A stretch of 64,000 nucleotides of DNA from Volvariella volvacea V23 (GCA_000349905.1 KB722737.1:2121158-2185157); one strand, 5' to 3'; shown: positions 23,643-37,182, numbered from the stretch's first letter. Notes: generated by a model not told the origin, from the sequence alone. Translations and numbers: made by a program.

Positions 23643-24465
23643 GACATCTCCCTCGACCATGGTGAGTAACACCTTAATTCATTCTGTTGTCAATGCTTAA
23701 TGGGTATATCCCCTCCCGGTAGACTGGCCACGCATTTTCCATGTGCATGACTCCATTGTGCATATTATTGCCAGACAAATAACCAAGTCGTTCTTCAGCT
23801 CTGTAAGCCAATGCCCTCTCACTCCGAGTGACCACTCAAACGACCACATTAGTTGAGGCCACGACCCCCGATTACTGCAACCCGGTATATTGTGTTACTT
23901 GCCTTTCCACGACCGTCAGTTGTTCCACCTCCTTCATTTGTCGCATTAACAACCAACTATATGTCCAGGCTTGCCGACCCACTTCGCCTTTATTATATCA
24001 GTTGTAGTACCCCCCTCTTTCTCTCGGGAAAAGTTCACTCCGTACGTACCATTTTGGACGTACAACGGGGTAACACCGGACCAGACTACCAATGTGTGAA
24101 CCGTGTGAACCGTGTGAGCATGATGCGTGAAACATCTGAGTTGTTTGCAGTATCTTAAGATGGCTAATGAGTATCTCTCGGGTTACACACGATAAAACGA
24201 TTTTGAAATTTATGTACGGTAAATGCATGGGACCTCAGGAAGACAGGAGGATACCCGGGCTTTGTTGGGAAGATAAGTACGCCAAATGTGGAGAATGGTC
24301 AAACGACGGTTTTCGCACAAGCTTCTAATGAAAGAAACAAGAGGACAGTAGCTATCGGGGATGTAGGTACGAAAAAAACAAGGAGTGCCATTGGGTGCGA
24401 CTAAGGTTGGAAGAGGGAGAGGTGTAAGAACGTGGATGTGTCGACGTGCACAAAAACCCAAGAGT
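23643..24465. other. Convergent intergenic region, permease / RhoGEF
   Basis: More than 800 bp without a supported gene. A short imperfect repeat gtgtgaaccgtgtgaaccgtgtgag lies near 24094. Otherwise nothing recognisable is seen. It probably includes the 3' UTR of the RhoGEF gene. Confidence 0.4.
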
Positions 24466-27400
24466 CTATGATTTTGACGCGGGAATGTGAAGGTTGATAG
24501 CTAGATAGTTCGTGTCATGTTACTAATTTTACAAATAAAAATTTTCATGCAACTCACCTCGATACCAATTCAACGCATCAGAAGGCGATGGTGCATCAAA
24601 ATACAGTATAGCTTTGTTGTCGACTAATCTCAGTGCTATCGAGAGTCTTCTGTGAGTGAACAATTCAACCAAGCACCATAAATTGACTTACAATTTCCAT
24701 GAACGATGCTAGCTGGCTGAGGTAAGGTCTGCATGCGCAACACCGCCCACAGGTCTACTGCACTGTTGGGATCTTGACCGTCGGAAGTGTCACGGCATAA
24801 GACAAGTAGATCGTTGCATAGAATACCGATAAGTGGGCGTGGTGTCAACTCGGGAAGAAGGCAATCAACTTGGACAGTTGAAGCATCCCCTTGTGCATTA
24901 ATTGCTTCGAATGTATAATAGGACTTCCTCACAACTCGTGTGAGGAGCAATGGACCATCCATAATTAGGCGACTTGATAAATCCATGAGCCAATGAAGCA
25001 CGCGTATACAGGAAGATGACTGACCGGTGAGGTTGAACAAGTGGGCTGGGGAATTTACCCCGAATACGCGCCTGCCATTGAACGAGTTTCCTTCGCGATT
25101 CAGCTTCTCGCTTGCCCTCGTTCATATTGTTTGCAAGAGATGATATCTCTGCTAGCGCTCGTTCTAGCGGATCTTCCACATAATCGTACATAGGAGGAGT
25201 GCTACGCATTAGTTCTTCAAGCTGTAGCAGAAGGTCAGAATAAAGGGTATTGAGCTTGTGAGTGCCACTCACTAAGAGACGGTATCTTGGTATTCGTTGT
25301 ACAGGCAATAATAAATATCCTTCCAGGTTAAGTTGAGAATGGTGAGGATTCATTCTGCATCGTTTGAGATACGATTTAATTCTCCTCCGTTGGTTCGAGG
25401 TTAGGTTGGGTAGACCGGTAGCGCCTGCAGGGTCTGCAGAAATGGCAGATATTGCCAAACCTATGCTGGCCAGCTGCACCGTACTCGAAGCGGGTGATAT
25501 GGTCGTCGCGGGGGTGACCGTTCCATTCGATCGATCTGAGCTCCAATGTTTTACCCTTTGAACGGAATTATCGAAGTTGCTAAAAACCTGGTGTCAGCGG
25601 TTTCTCCGAAGGGGCATCATTGAAGAGCTACGCACTTGATATAAGTGGAGTACATCTTCATGAAAGCAGCATGCTTCAAAAACATGCTAGCTACGGCGCG
25701 CACAACTTGTAACGACAGCTTGCCATCAGGATCAGCTTGTTGCAGATTAAGTTTCGGATCCATCAACGGAGCAGCAGCTTGTTCCAATGCAGGAAGGAAG
25801 CTATCCCGGTGGAACGAAAACAAGGCCTCGATGCCGCCAAATACAACCTTGCGCTCGGCAGCAGGGACGACTGTGTCTTTGGATGAACCGACACCACTTA
25901 ACAAGTTAACCTGCACTGATGCAGGTTTGATGTAGATGTCCACCAACTCCTGAAGGCCCTTGACGTACGTCCGCTCAGTTCTACAAGCCGTCAGTCTACC
26001 AACCTCAACGAAAATAGGGGTTACAACTCACATGACAATCTCCTTCACTACCATAGCCCGTTTCCCTTTGTCATCCTTATATTTCCTCTCCTCATTCGAT
26101 CCAGTGCTGTCAGTGGTTGCGACGCTGAGGGTCTGGGCAGCGCCTCCGCTACGTAAGCCTGCCATCGACTCCGCAGATCGCAAGTGTGAGGGGGCGCCGT
26201 CTACTAAGGTTGATCCACTCAAAGCCATCGATACCTCCCTCGGAGCGTCCACGCCTGTCGGCCTCCGTGGCCTCGTAGTCCCTCCGGCAACATCATCAGG
26301 ACCTCCATACATACTCAGAGGGTTGCCCTGCTGTGACATTGCCAAATCATTCATATCCTTGAGATATGCCATGACAGATCGTAGCGCCCTCATGTAAGCC
26401 TCCCTAGCACGTTCCTCTTCGCGACGAATATACTGATCGGTTTCTGTGATGATGGGTGTTGTAACAGCGGAAACCTCAGTGACAGTCGCAGAAGAGGTCG
26501 CTCGTCCTTCGACAGACTCATCTGCGTCATTATGAGCGATTACACCAGGTACAAATTTTGACGAATCTGGAATAGGGATATTGAGAGTTGCTGGGGCATC
26601 ATTTATAGGAAGGAAGCTTCGCCGTTTGGCAGAGCGGGGTTGCGGCGTGGGAGGGGCCAGAAGACTCGGCGAGGAAAGTGCCGGAGCAGGCTTCAACAAA
26701 TCTTGAGGGAGCTTCTGTTCGGGCTGAGGGGGAGAAGGGGGATTTGAGTAACTTGGCGTCGGCATAGGGCCCAGAGTCCCTGTCGTAGAGAAGCGTACAT
26801 CGATTTGTGGAGACTTGGATGGAATTACTGATCCAGAAGTCGAAGACCCTGCAGACGTATGTGGTCTAGCCGGTTGTGGAGGTCGATTAGGGTGCTGGAT
26901 GGGTGGGACTGGTGGCACGTCTGCCTTGATTTTACCCATTGACATCTTCTTTAAGAATCCCCATCGACCCGTCCCTTTATCTTTGGAGTCCTTGGTACCA
27001 GAACGCTGCCTTGTTGGATGAGACCCCTCTCCACTAGTTCGGGGAGGTGACTGGTGGGAAGTAGGCACAGGTGGATTAGGTTGAACTATGGAATCCCGAT
27101 TGGGCTTTGTAGACTCATCTTCACTCTCTGAAATACTGTCCCACAACGATTTCGTAAGTGCAGGCCTTGATGGGTTAGAGGGTCCACGGGTGGGGCTGCC
27201 GACGCTGGATGCCGAGCTCAAACTTGCAAATCGTTTGTTGTTCGAGAGGTCAGTATTAGTGGGACTGGCAGTAGCATTAAGGTTTGTTGTTGAATGAGAA
27301 CCAGGATAATGAGTCAACGGCGGTCGCGACGGTGTCGCATCGCCAGGTGTCGTCAGTGCAGATTTTCCTCTTCGCAGATCTCCTGCACTCTTCATTTTCC

Positions 27401-29768
27401 GAATTTCGTGATCCCCACGGACAGGTTGTTCCTCTCCTCTTGATGCATATTGTGCTTGGATGGCGGATGGCTCGATTGACGGTGCACTGCTCTTTACCCT
27501 GGACTGGTTAAAATAAGCGCGATTTGGCGTTGTACGCGTCCTAGTGAGTGGGCGAGACTGAAGGGCAGCTGATGGTGCCGGACTTGCCGGTATGGCTGGT
27601 ACCGTAGTAGACCGGTTCAGGAACGGTGCCCTATCAGGTGTGAGCGTAGATTCCTCGTCCTGCCAATTGGGTTCCACATTAGCCCCGGGGCTTGGGGAGT
27701 CGAGCTCATCCTCAATGTCCGTGTGATCACCGCCTTCAGCATCTCCGAACTGGCTTTGAACACTCGCGGACGGAAGAGGTAACATCGGTGTAGAAGGTGG
27801 ATACATAGGGGTCATCGGCATTTTTGTAAGCAAGGGCTCCACCAACGCTCGCCATGGCCCTTGGAAAGGATTGTCGTCTACGCAAAGAGTCTGCAGTACC
27901 GGCAGAAGGCACAGCCAGCTTGGCAGGGAGTACATTTTGTTCTTCCTAATGCTCAACGTATGTAGCCTGTCTAATTCGGCGAGCGAGTCGGGTAAGGTAG
28001 TAATCCCAGTGGAATCGGCGATGAGTACACGAAGGTTTCCCAAATCAGCCAGGAACACGGGAAGCACGCGAAGAGGGTTGTTGGCAACATTGAGTTCTTC
28101 CAAACTGAGGCAGCCGGCCAGTACAGGAGGGAGTGCATTAAGGAAATTGTTGGAGATGTCAAGAGCGAGGAGAGTGACGGATATTCGAGGAAGATTGGAC
28201 ATCAAAAACGTCGGCATCGAGTTGGGGGTGCTGGATTGGCTAACGAGCAGATGTGTCGTGCCTGAAAAGAGATGAATTGAGCGAATTGAGGAGCGAAATA
28301 GACGCGCTTACCAGGCTGGACATTGAGCTGAAAAACGGGGGTATTCTCTCCGTGAACGATAAGTCCACGCCCCTCCTCGGCAATAACGACAGCAGATGTC
28401 CTTTCTTCTTCCTTTTCCTCAAGCTCGCGATTCACTTCAGCCAAATAATGCTCGTCGTCCGTCTCATCTTCACTTAAGCCTATCTCCTCTCGCTCATCTG
28501 CTGGCTGCCATGCAGTATCGTAACTGGGCTTCTCGTGCAATCTTGGCACGGATGAGTTGTCGACCGTTCCATTGGAATTTCCATTACCAATCGAAGATGA
28601 TCGCGAACGGGCGGTGGAAGTACTGGAGGAATATGCCTCGGCCCAGCGCTCTACTGGTGCCCTGGTAGGAAGGGCACGTGAAGGAGGGGGGGCTTCGCTT
28701 GCCAGCTTTTGCATGAAGGAATCAGATGCCAGGCCAGTGTTGACGCCGGGTTCTTCGTCGCCGGTAAAGACATTGATGTGTCCATAGTCGCCGGAGGCCA
28801 AGGCACCTGTCGAGCTTGTGTAGGCAGATGACCTGGTAGAGGAGGAGCCGGCAGAAGAAAGAGGAGGGGGCGTCGAGGTGGGGTGACGATGGCCTGAGCG
28901 CACTGGATACGGGTCTGGGAACTGGGATGGATCTATGATGGGCATGGAGAAATTTGGAGAACGAATCGCGGAAGCGGGAGGGGAGGTGGAGGGGGGTGGA
29001 GAGATGGATAAGGGAGAGTCGGGGTTGTAGATGCCGTTGGGAAGGAGAGGAGAGAGAAAGACGGGATTCGGGGGAGGAGACCAAAGGTCGTCGTGCTGGG
29101 TTGTTACGGACGCAGATGGAGTTGGGGCACGTGGGCGTCCGTACGAGGCAGGTGTAAACGGTGAACTGGCTGATGTCGCCGTGCGTTGGTCCCGCAGATA
29201 CTCTAAATTGTGCTCTATGGGGGGTCAGTCAGTATTGTCTGGATTGTTCGCAGAGGATTTGCGCATTCAAATGGGGATTGAATGCAGCGATGCAACAGAA
29301 AAAGAAAAGCAAGGGGTGCGTGGGTCGAGAAGGAAAAAGGGAGCGATGTGCGAAAGACGGTGGGCAACAAGCTCAACGCTCCCAACTGACCCTGTGGCCC
29401 TGAAAGCAAATAAACCAATCAACTCGAGATCTTACCATCATTCTCACTGTCTGTGTCCACCCACGAGCTTCGTTGTTCCTCCAGCTTCAGTCCTTCTGGC
29501 TTCTCCGTCCCGCACTGACCCCGTCCATTCAACATTGGTCGCTCGCGTTGAAACAACAGTCCTGCTGCTGACCGTCTCCAGATATTTTGCAAAAGTTGTG
29601 CTGTCCGGGAGCCCTGGTTCGCTGGTGGACCACCTTGTTTGATGTCTGTCACTTGTGTCCTGTGAGCAGGTGAAGAGTGTGGAAAGAAATGGACAAGGAT
29701 AAAGAGGTCGTCAATTCAGTTCCCATCATCTATAGCCATCTGGGGTACGGTATCCACTCTCACATCAT
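24466..29768 (-). CDS. LRR-RhoGEF: leucine-rich repeats with DH and PH domains
   Basis: Ten exons: 29768-29764, 29659-29436, 29214-28312, 28261-26032, 25980-25636, 25579-25273, 25221-25025, 24972-24692, 24635-24558 and 24500-24466 (1534 aa, phase-consistent). A disordered N-terminus is followed by leucine-rich repeats (about residues 395-520: LLALDISNNFL, SLEELNVANNPLRVLP, LHTLSIRKNKMYSLP), a long Ser/Pro-rich region, a DH domain from VITERTYVKGLQELVDIY through YINNFDNSVQRVKHW to RIPRYRLLLEELMRSTP, and a PH domain (RLIMDGPLLLTRVV to LNWYRAINLHIPAS). DH-PH proteins load GTP onto Rho or Cdc42 GTPases for polarity and wall growth. The first coding exon (5 nt) is a guess; an ATG at 29535 in exon 2 is an alternative. 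Confidence 0.88.
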
Positions 29769-30500
29769 TTTTCTTGTAATCCCCGGAGAAAGCCCTATCC
29801 AATTGCAACACTGTGCACGTATCGCCGAACCACCAAGCGCGAGCAGTTAACTTCGGCTGTTGTTAGCCACTACTTGTACAAGCGAAGGGCCTCTGGCCGT
29901 CCGGGGTATAAAGTGTAGCACTACAAGAAAGGGCGCAGGGGAGTCGAGAAGAGAGCGACTGGTCCTCCTGCTGTCGAATTTGTAGTACAGTAGCGTCTCA
30001 ATCCAGAGCTCCACAAATCCTTTACAGTACCCATCGGGGAACCCATTTCATCGAACTTCTGCCATTTACACCTACAATTCGGATGCCGTCAATCAAAGTG
30101 AACTCCGTCACCACCGCACCATGGATGATGCGTAAAAACGACAGATTATCTTGTGTGAAGCTTTGACACCAGTGTATTGACTCCAATGGCCCTGCCTGAA
30201 GCCTGACATTCATCAAATCGTCTTGCGAATGTTAGAAGTGCGTTCTCGAGCATATGATCGCCAGTGCGCCATCACATATATCACGGCTTACGTTGTCATG
30301 TAACAGCTGGACAGCTAATCTGGCGACGCAGGCATTTTGATTCCTGATGCGGCTTGTGAGTTGACACCTTACCAGCACGTATTTGAAGCGCTGTCTCTTT
30401 CACATCAATCCATCAACTCAAACCCTTTCCGCAGCAAAGCTCGACGATGAGAAATAAGATATAAGGTGAATACATACAAGTATGCTTGAAAATTGGACAA
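29769..30500. other. Intergenic region between ELP4 and the RhoGEF gene
   Basis: 732 bp without a supported gene; both neighbours are on the minus strand. It should hold the RhoGEF promoter and 5' UTR and the ELP4 3' UTR. Short open frames are not convincing. Confidence 0.4.
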
Positions 30501-32138
30501 TCAGAAATCGTACAGATCCGGTCTATCCGAATGGAACGCCACTTTCTTCTTTGGCTTCGGCTTTTTGCTTGGTGCCTCTACCTGTTTGGTCTCTCCAACT
30601 GTATCGGACACCTGTGTCGCCACGTCCGCACCATCGCTGTCCAACTGGACGCTAACCGCTGCCAGAGCTGCTCTGGGTGCCTGATGACTACCATGGTCAT
30701 GAGCAGAGTGAGGATCAACAGCATCAACTCCCGCGGTCGCTGCGGCACCGATGGGAGCCGTAGTACGTCGCTCCCCGACTCCACCTTCGAGATCCAAATG
30801 CAGGGTTTCGAAGATCATTCGCTTACGAGTACATTTAAACGCGAGGTTGTTCTCTCCACTGCCTCCAATAGAAACGGCTGACGACGAGAGACCACGTAGT
30901 GTCGAAAATTTATCGCTCGGTGGAAGGAGGGTGTGTGGAGCAGGTAAGGAGAGAATGCGNNNNNNNNNNNNNNNNNNNNNNNNNNNNNNNNNNNNNNNNN
31001 NNNNNNNNNNNNNNNNNNNNNNNNNNNNNNNNNNNNNNNNNNNNNNNNNNNNNNNNNNNGTTTAGTATTTTAGCTCCCTCCACACACAACACGAATATGT
31101 GCTGGGTCTTACCAGAAAAGGCTGACAATACAATGGCTGCATCGGACACCCAGCCCAACTTGTCTATCCACCCAGGACCACCCCAGGCCTCCGCGGAAAT
31201 GTGAGATGGCAGCGCAACTGACGCGCACGCGAATGGATACCGGCGTAGCAGCACTCGAACAGAATGCAGAAATCGAATCAGTTCCTGTGCTAATTCAATT
31301 AATTGCTTTGAGCCTATTAACCGTACGCACTTGGCTAGTGATGTCGCCCCACAAGGCAGAGCCCAACGAAGGTATACATATCCTTAAGGGCCGCGGTGAA
31401 GATGACATTGAGCTTGCAGCGTAAGTCTCTACGAATTTGGACAGCTTCGAAAACACCTCAGGCGTGGAGAAGACAGCATTCGAGGCCTCTAGGAAGGAGA
31501 GCTGGCCCGATCGTAATGCCCCTTCAATAACAGATTCGGGTACTCGACTCGTCAGGTCAAAGGTTTGACAAAAATCCTCAGACGACCTGATTTGTGGTAT
31601 CGCAAATCGTTAAGGTGGGCTTGTCGGTGATTAGATACCATGAACGCATGCCAGAACTTACATACGGGTTTGATGTCGTGATTGTCGTCTTGAACTGCTT
31701 CATTTGTTCGTATCTCCAGGCAATCTTAATCTTTTGATCCTGCTCCCTTGCTGCTTCGTCTTCTTCGTTGTCCTCTGTCTCATGTCCCCGGTCCACTGGG
31801 TCTGATGGTACCGAATTACTCCCATCTTGATTACCTTTCGGTATCCACATGATGTCCCTCACGAAATCGCTCGCCAGTGGATCGACAATATGCACGGCCT
31901 GTCCGCAAACTAGGCCTTGAGAGACAAAATATTTCTGTACAAGTTCCCCGTAGGACGTATGCGGGTCAGGTGCAATTGCAAGCTGCAAGCAAGATAGGGG
32001 CAGTCCACCACCCAAGACGTCATCAAGAGACGGTATCCCTGTCGAGATGATTGTTGTTGTTGGAGACGATGGGGATGTCCTTGTCCCAGGATGAGCTGTC
32101 GGCTGCTTCGATGCCACTCTTCTTTTAAAAGAGGACAT
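30501..32138 (-). CDS. ELP4: Elongator complex protein 4, interrupted by an assembly gap
   Basis: Exons 32138-31666, 31586-31331 and 31284-31113, then a final exon from the gap edge (30959) to 30501. Elp4 forms a RecA-like hexamer with Elp5 and Elp6 in the Elongator complex, which modifies wobble uridines of tRNA. Typical segments are STGIPSLDDVLGGGLPLS, YGELVQKYFVSQGL, WRYEQMKQF, FDLTSRVPESVIEGAL, WGGPGWIDKLGWVSDA and, after the gap, LPAPHTLLPPSDKFSTLRG and TLHLDLEGGVGERRTT. It ends DRPDLYDF. The 100-N gap replaces part of an intron and the start of the last exon (roughly 15-25 residues). It shares a 151-bp promoter with IMP1. Confidence 0.9.
30960..31059. other. Assembly gap (100 N)
   Basis: Exactly 100 N bases, the conventional size for a gap of unknown length. 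It falls inside ELP4. Open frames that run through the N block on either strand are artefacts. Confidence 0.98.
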
Positions 32139-32289
32139 CGCGCTCGATTTTTTGGATGCTTTGGGATTGTCAGATGTGTCGATGGCGTCCGCGGTGCACC
32201 CAACGCAAGGGTAGCTTATTTGTGCTTGTTATCGCTAGTAGAAGTTGCCAAACCAACCAAATGACACCATCTAACCCTGCTGAAAGCGG
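32139..32289. promoter_or_regulatory. Shared divergent promoter ELP4 / IMP1
   Basis: 151 bp between opposite start codons of two housekeeping genes. Confidence 0.45.
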
Positions 32290-33049
32290 ATGAACCATCC
32301 CAATCCACGACCTGGACGTCTTGCACCTAAACCAGGATTGAAACTACCTCAGAGGTTCTACGCATTCAAGTCAGCTCCATGGAGGTCTAGAGCAAGCTTT
32401 GTTGGGCTGGGATTGTTGAAAGTGGGGCAGCTTTGCTATTCCAATCGTCTCCCTCTGAACGTCCTTCCTTAGGTTTTCAATGTAGCATGTGCCTTACATC
32501 TGTTTGCGGAATACATTGGAAGACCGTCACTAGTATGTAACTTCGTTTATATTCTGGACCTTGCTTATCCGTCACAGATGGCAGGCCCGTCTATGCTACC
32601 AACCTTTGCCGAGTCGGGCGAAATCGTCATTGAGGACCGTCTATCAATATACTTAAATCCCACTGGTGTCACCCGCGGCGATCTTGTAACTCTCAGATCA
32701 CCTATTGACCCGAACCGAATCATTTGTAAACGTGTATTGGGTCTACCCGGCGACATCATCTGTGTCGACCCAACAGGTATGAAGGCGCCATCGACGGAAC
32801 ACGTAGTAATACCGAAAGGTCACATATGGATCAGCGGTGACAACGCTACGTACTCACGGGATTCAAGGGATTATGGACCAGTGTCCATGTCGTTGCTAGA
32901 AGGTAGAATCATTGCGAGGGTACGTAAAACCGTCCAATTCCATTAGTCAAAGATATGCAGGCGTAATCGAATGTCCATCTTGCGTGCGTCAGGTCTGGCC
33001 ATTGAAAGACTTTACCATCTTTCGCAACACGTCCACTATTATTCATTAG
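32290..33049 (+). CDS. IMP1: Mitochondrial inner membrane protease subunit 1
   Basis: Four exons: 32290-32421, 32473-32532, 32578-32919 and 32993-33049 (196 aa). Imp1 is a signal-peptidase-like enzyme that trims proteins sorted to the mitochondrial intermembrane space. GPSMLPTF contains the catalytic Ser69 and RIICKRVLGLPGD the catalytic Lys115. SGDNATYSRDSRDYGPV is the family's box E region. A basic N-terminus (KLPQRFYAFK) precedes a hydrophobic anchor formed across the first junction (LLK/VFNVACALHLF). The last exon (VWPLKDF to TIIH) is joined by a 73-bp intron; without it the frame would end at 32946. Confidence 0.92.
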
Positions 33050-33072
33050 ACAATTCCTACGCGATCCCCTAA

Positions 33073-34104
33073 TCATTGCTGGAAATTGACAGAGTAGCCT
33101 CCTTGTCCGTTGGGCTCGAATTTGAAGTTGTCGGTGGAGAGGCCAAATTTGCCTGTCAAGGACAGTTTGAGCAATCCGCATCCACTGCGATCAGTGCTGC
33201 ATACCTAGGATACTGTTTCCAAAGCCCTTGAGTTTATCCATCATTTCCGCCATCTCTCGTTTCTGAGCGGCTTCAACCTGTGGCTTCAAGTCTCGTAGCG
33301 TTCGTTCAATGCCCTGTTTCTGTGGCGAGGATGTAGGCAACAATTTCAGCAATGAGTTGTAATCTAGAGGATTGTAAGCGTGAAGCCAGATTGAAAGGAA
33401 GTTGATCAGGTACGGGCCTGCTTCAGCTGCCGTCAAGGACGACCATGTATTGAGTTTGACATTGGATGCTGCGCGGCGCTGTAGTGCCTTGACGTAATGC
33501 GGGTCATCCAGAAGGGCTGTTCAACGATGAGAGTATTGCACTATTCCCAGCATATATACATTACCTTGTGTGCAAGCCTCCACAGCTTCTTTATGCTCTC
33601 CCTGCCGGCTAGGATGTGCAAACAAGCCAAGTTATTTGGAGGCGACGGACTTACCAGCTGAACATGACAGGCACCAATGTTTCCGTATAGAACGGCACGT
33701 AGTTTAGCATACTCATCAACCTCTTCCCGTTCATCGCTTCCAACGGCTTTGGGTTCTTCATTCTCAGACTTACTTGACGCGCCATTCTCTACTTGAGCTT
33801 CATCGGCCACAGGAACCTTTTCATCGCTAGGCAACGTTGTCGAGGACGATGAAGCATCTGAGCCTAACGATTGCGATGGCCGAGGCTCTGACTTCCGTTG
33901 AGGTAGATGTGCGAGGGCATTGCGATAGGCGACTAGGGCTTCAGTCCACTGAGATGCGCGAAATAGCTCATTTCCTTCGGTCTTCAACTCCTCTGCTTCG
34001 GTCAAGGAAGGGGTTTTCTGAGAGAATGAGCATAGGCCAGGGTGGAACCAGCGAGTTTTGAGGCTTCATACCGTGTTATCGCTCGAGGTGGAGTTGTTGG
34101 GCAT
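33073..34104 (-). CDS. TPR protein, TTC1-like co-chaperone adaptor
   Basis: Five exons: 34104-34072, 34017-33655, 33601-33565, 33516-33205 and 33152-33073 (274 aa). Three tetratricopeptide repeats are visible: AEELKTEGNELFRASQW, ALLDDPHYVKALQRRAAS and the helix between them. There is an acidic Ser-rich insert between repeats 1 and 2. The C-terminus GNSILGKFGLSTDNFKF, ending GYSVNFQQ, is the hallmark of the TTC1 family. In animals TTC1 binds Hsp90 and small GTPases, so a chaperone-adaptor role is inferred. A 54-nt in-frame stretch in exon 4 (encoding GPYLINFLSIWLHAYNPL) interrupts the family pattern and may be an unusual intron (see findings); the spliced protein would have 256 residues. Confidence 0.88.
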
Positions 34105-34509
34105 TGGGGTAAAGGAGAGTTACTTCATGCATTACGTGTTGGCTACTTGTATTAGTGACCGTCACGCTAAGTTGAAGCGTCAGCCGGTCGTTCACTATGC
34201 TCGTCGTTATCTATACCTGGCTTTCGAGACTTCTACGTCCCCAACATAGGATGTTTTTATTCTAGGACCAGTTGACAGTAACCTGAGCTATTCACATGGT
34301 GGGATGTCGCCTGAGAAGGGTGAAGCTACTCAGACTACTCAGCATAGTATAAAAACCCTCTGCCCTCTGGGAAACTGATTTCGCTTTCGTTATTCGAAAG
34401 AAGAACCCTCTACCCTATTTAATATTTATACCTGAGGTATGTGGCTGTAGCGGACAGAAACTCTGTCTGCTGATTCCCAACGCCTGTTGATTACTATTCG
34501 GAGATCCTC
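34105..34509. promoter_or_regulatory. Divergent promoter TTC1-like gene / dehydrogenase gene
   Basis: 405 bp between opposite starts. TATAAAAA lies at 34348-34355, 155 bp before the dehydrogenase start. The 6-mer-rich stretch aaccctctnccct occurs twice (about 34355 and 34403), with a T/A-rich element tatttaatatttata near 34418. Confidence 0.45.
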
Positions 34510-35563
34510 ATGCCCGGTATTGAAGAGAGCAAGTCCATCCTCGTTACTGGTGGCACTTCCGGTATTGGGCGAGCACTCGCGAAGGCGCTTGCTGAACTCT
34601 CCAGCAAGCCTCAGGTAGTAGTCACCGGGAGGCGCCAACAGCGATTGGACGAGCTTGCCCAACTTGACCTTGGAACCATCCAGGCTGATCTCAATACGGA
34701 CAAAAATGGGGTCAAGAAATTTGCTGACGAAGTGCTCGCCAAGTACCCAAATGTATGTATGGCACAGACATATATCATCTTGCTAACACGTATTATGATG
34801 GTGCAGCTTGACACTGCGATCCTGAATGCTGGAATCCAGCATGAATTGAACTTTAAAGCCGGCATTGATGTGGACAGTACGTAGTATGCTTGCTAGAAAG
34901 ACCCTTCGCTAAGACATAGATTTGCTGTAGAGGCTCTGGACGAGATCAATATCAACTACGTTTCGATCGTTACGCTAGTATCATACCTGCTTCCCCATTT
35001 CTTGAATCTTGCGGTAAGCATTTCCTAAATGCTCTAATATGAATGGACTGAACAAGTCATAGAGCCAAGGACAGCCTGTGTTTATCGTCACGGTAACATC
35101 TGGCTTGGGAATTGTACCTGCACCATGGGTAGCCGGCTACGCTGCTGCAAAGGCGGCCTTGCGTAGCTTCACCACCTCATTGAGGGCCCAACTCCAAGGA
35201 ACCGGGGTCTACGTCCTCGAACTAATTCCGCCGTGAGCTCTTCAGCTTGCCTGCTCCTTGCCTTCCGTATTGAATGGATCTCATATAGTCTCGTCGAGTC
35301 GGAGCTGCACGATCGTGAGTAGCCTTCTGTATCCCCAACTCTGGCTCTTATTCACGCGCTGTTCCTCGAAAGCCTACGGAACAACAGAGAAACTGTCCAA
35401 ATTCTGGATGCCCCTGGACGAGTTTACGCAAATTGCCTTGGAAGGGCTCAAGAGAGGGGACAGCCACATCTCTGCGGGTGGTTCCGAAGCGGCCTTCCGC
35501 CGTTTCGAGAGGGACAAAGAACAGCAAGTCGAGGAAATGATGAAGAGGAGAGCTCGATGGTAG
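34510..35563 (+). CDS. Short-chain dehydrogenase/reductase (DltE-like)
   Basis: Six exons: 34510-34752, 34807-34876, 34931-35013, 35063-35232, 35289-35314 and 35373-35563 (260 aa). It has a Rossmann fold with the cofactor motif VTGGTSGIGRA, the NAG motif in ILNAGIQ, the catalytic Ser in VTVTSGLG, and Tyr-x3-Lys in GYAAAKAAL. The Arg in VVVTGRRQQRL suggests NADP(H) preference. The overall pattern resembles the DltE/YbbO-type oxidoreductases, whose substrates are generally unknown. The C-terminal part ends in a charged helix (RRFERDKEQQVEEMMKRR). Exon 5 is only 26 nt. Confidence 0.9.
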
Positions 35564-35808
35564 TGTAGACACCATCGTATTTTATGGCCATGTAGGGAGA
35601 GGTTGACAATTAATGATGTTAAACCCCTAACTCGGCGCGACTGATAAGATTCGCTTAGTAACTGATAACCGATTAGATCGAGGTCCCCCACAAGTTTTTA
35701 TTACATCGAGTCATATACTTACACCCTCTTAAAATTTTGTCCAACACCTGAGTCTCCTGATCCCACCCCCATCGCATCCATAACTCGTACCCCGCCCAAT
35801 CCAAAACA

Positions 35809-37182
<1,374 letters not shown>

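Noticed and set aside
23251..23700. Two overlapping Ser/Leu/Pro/Phe open frames
   Set aside because: The DNA is nearly all pyrimidine, which cannot form stop codons; codon use is pure low complexity.
29031..29642. 203-codon plus-strand ORF
   Set aside because: It lies antisense to spliced upstream exons of the RhoGEF gene, whose frame and junctions are protein-like.
30751..31254. Open frames on both strands running through the 100-N gap
   Set aside because: Ns cannot be translated; the true ELP4 exons flank the gap in a consistent frame.
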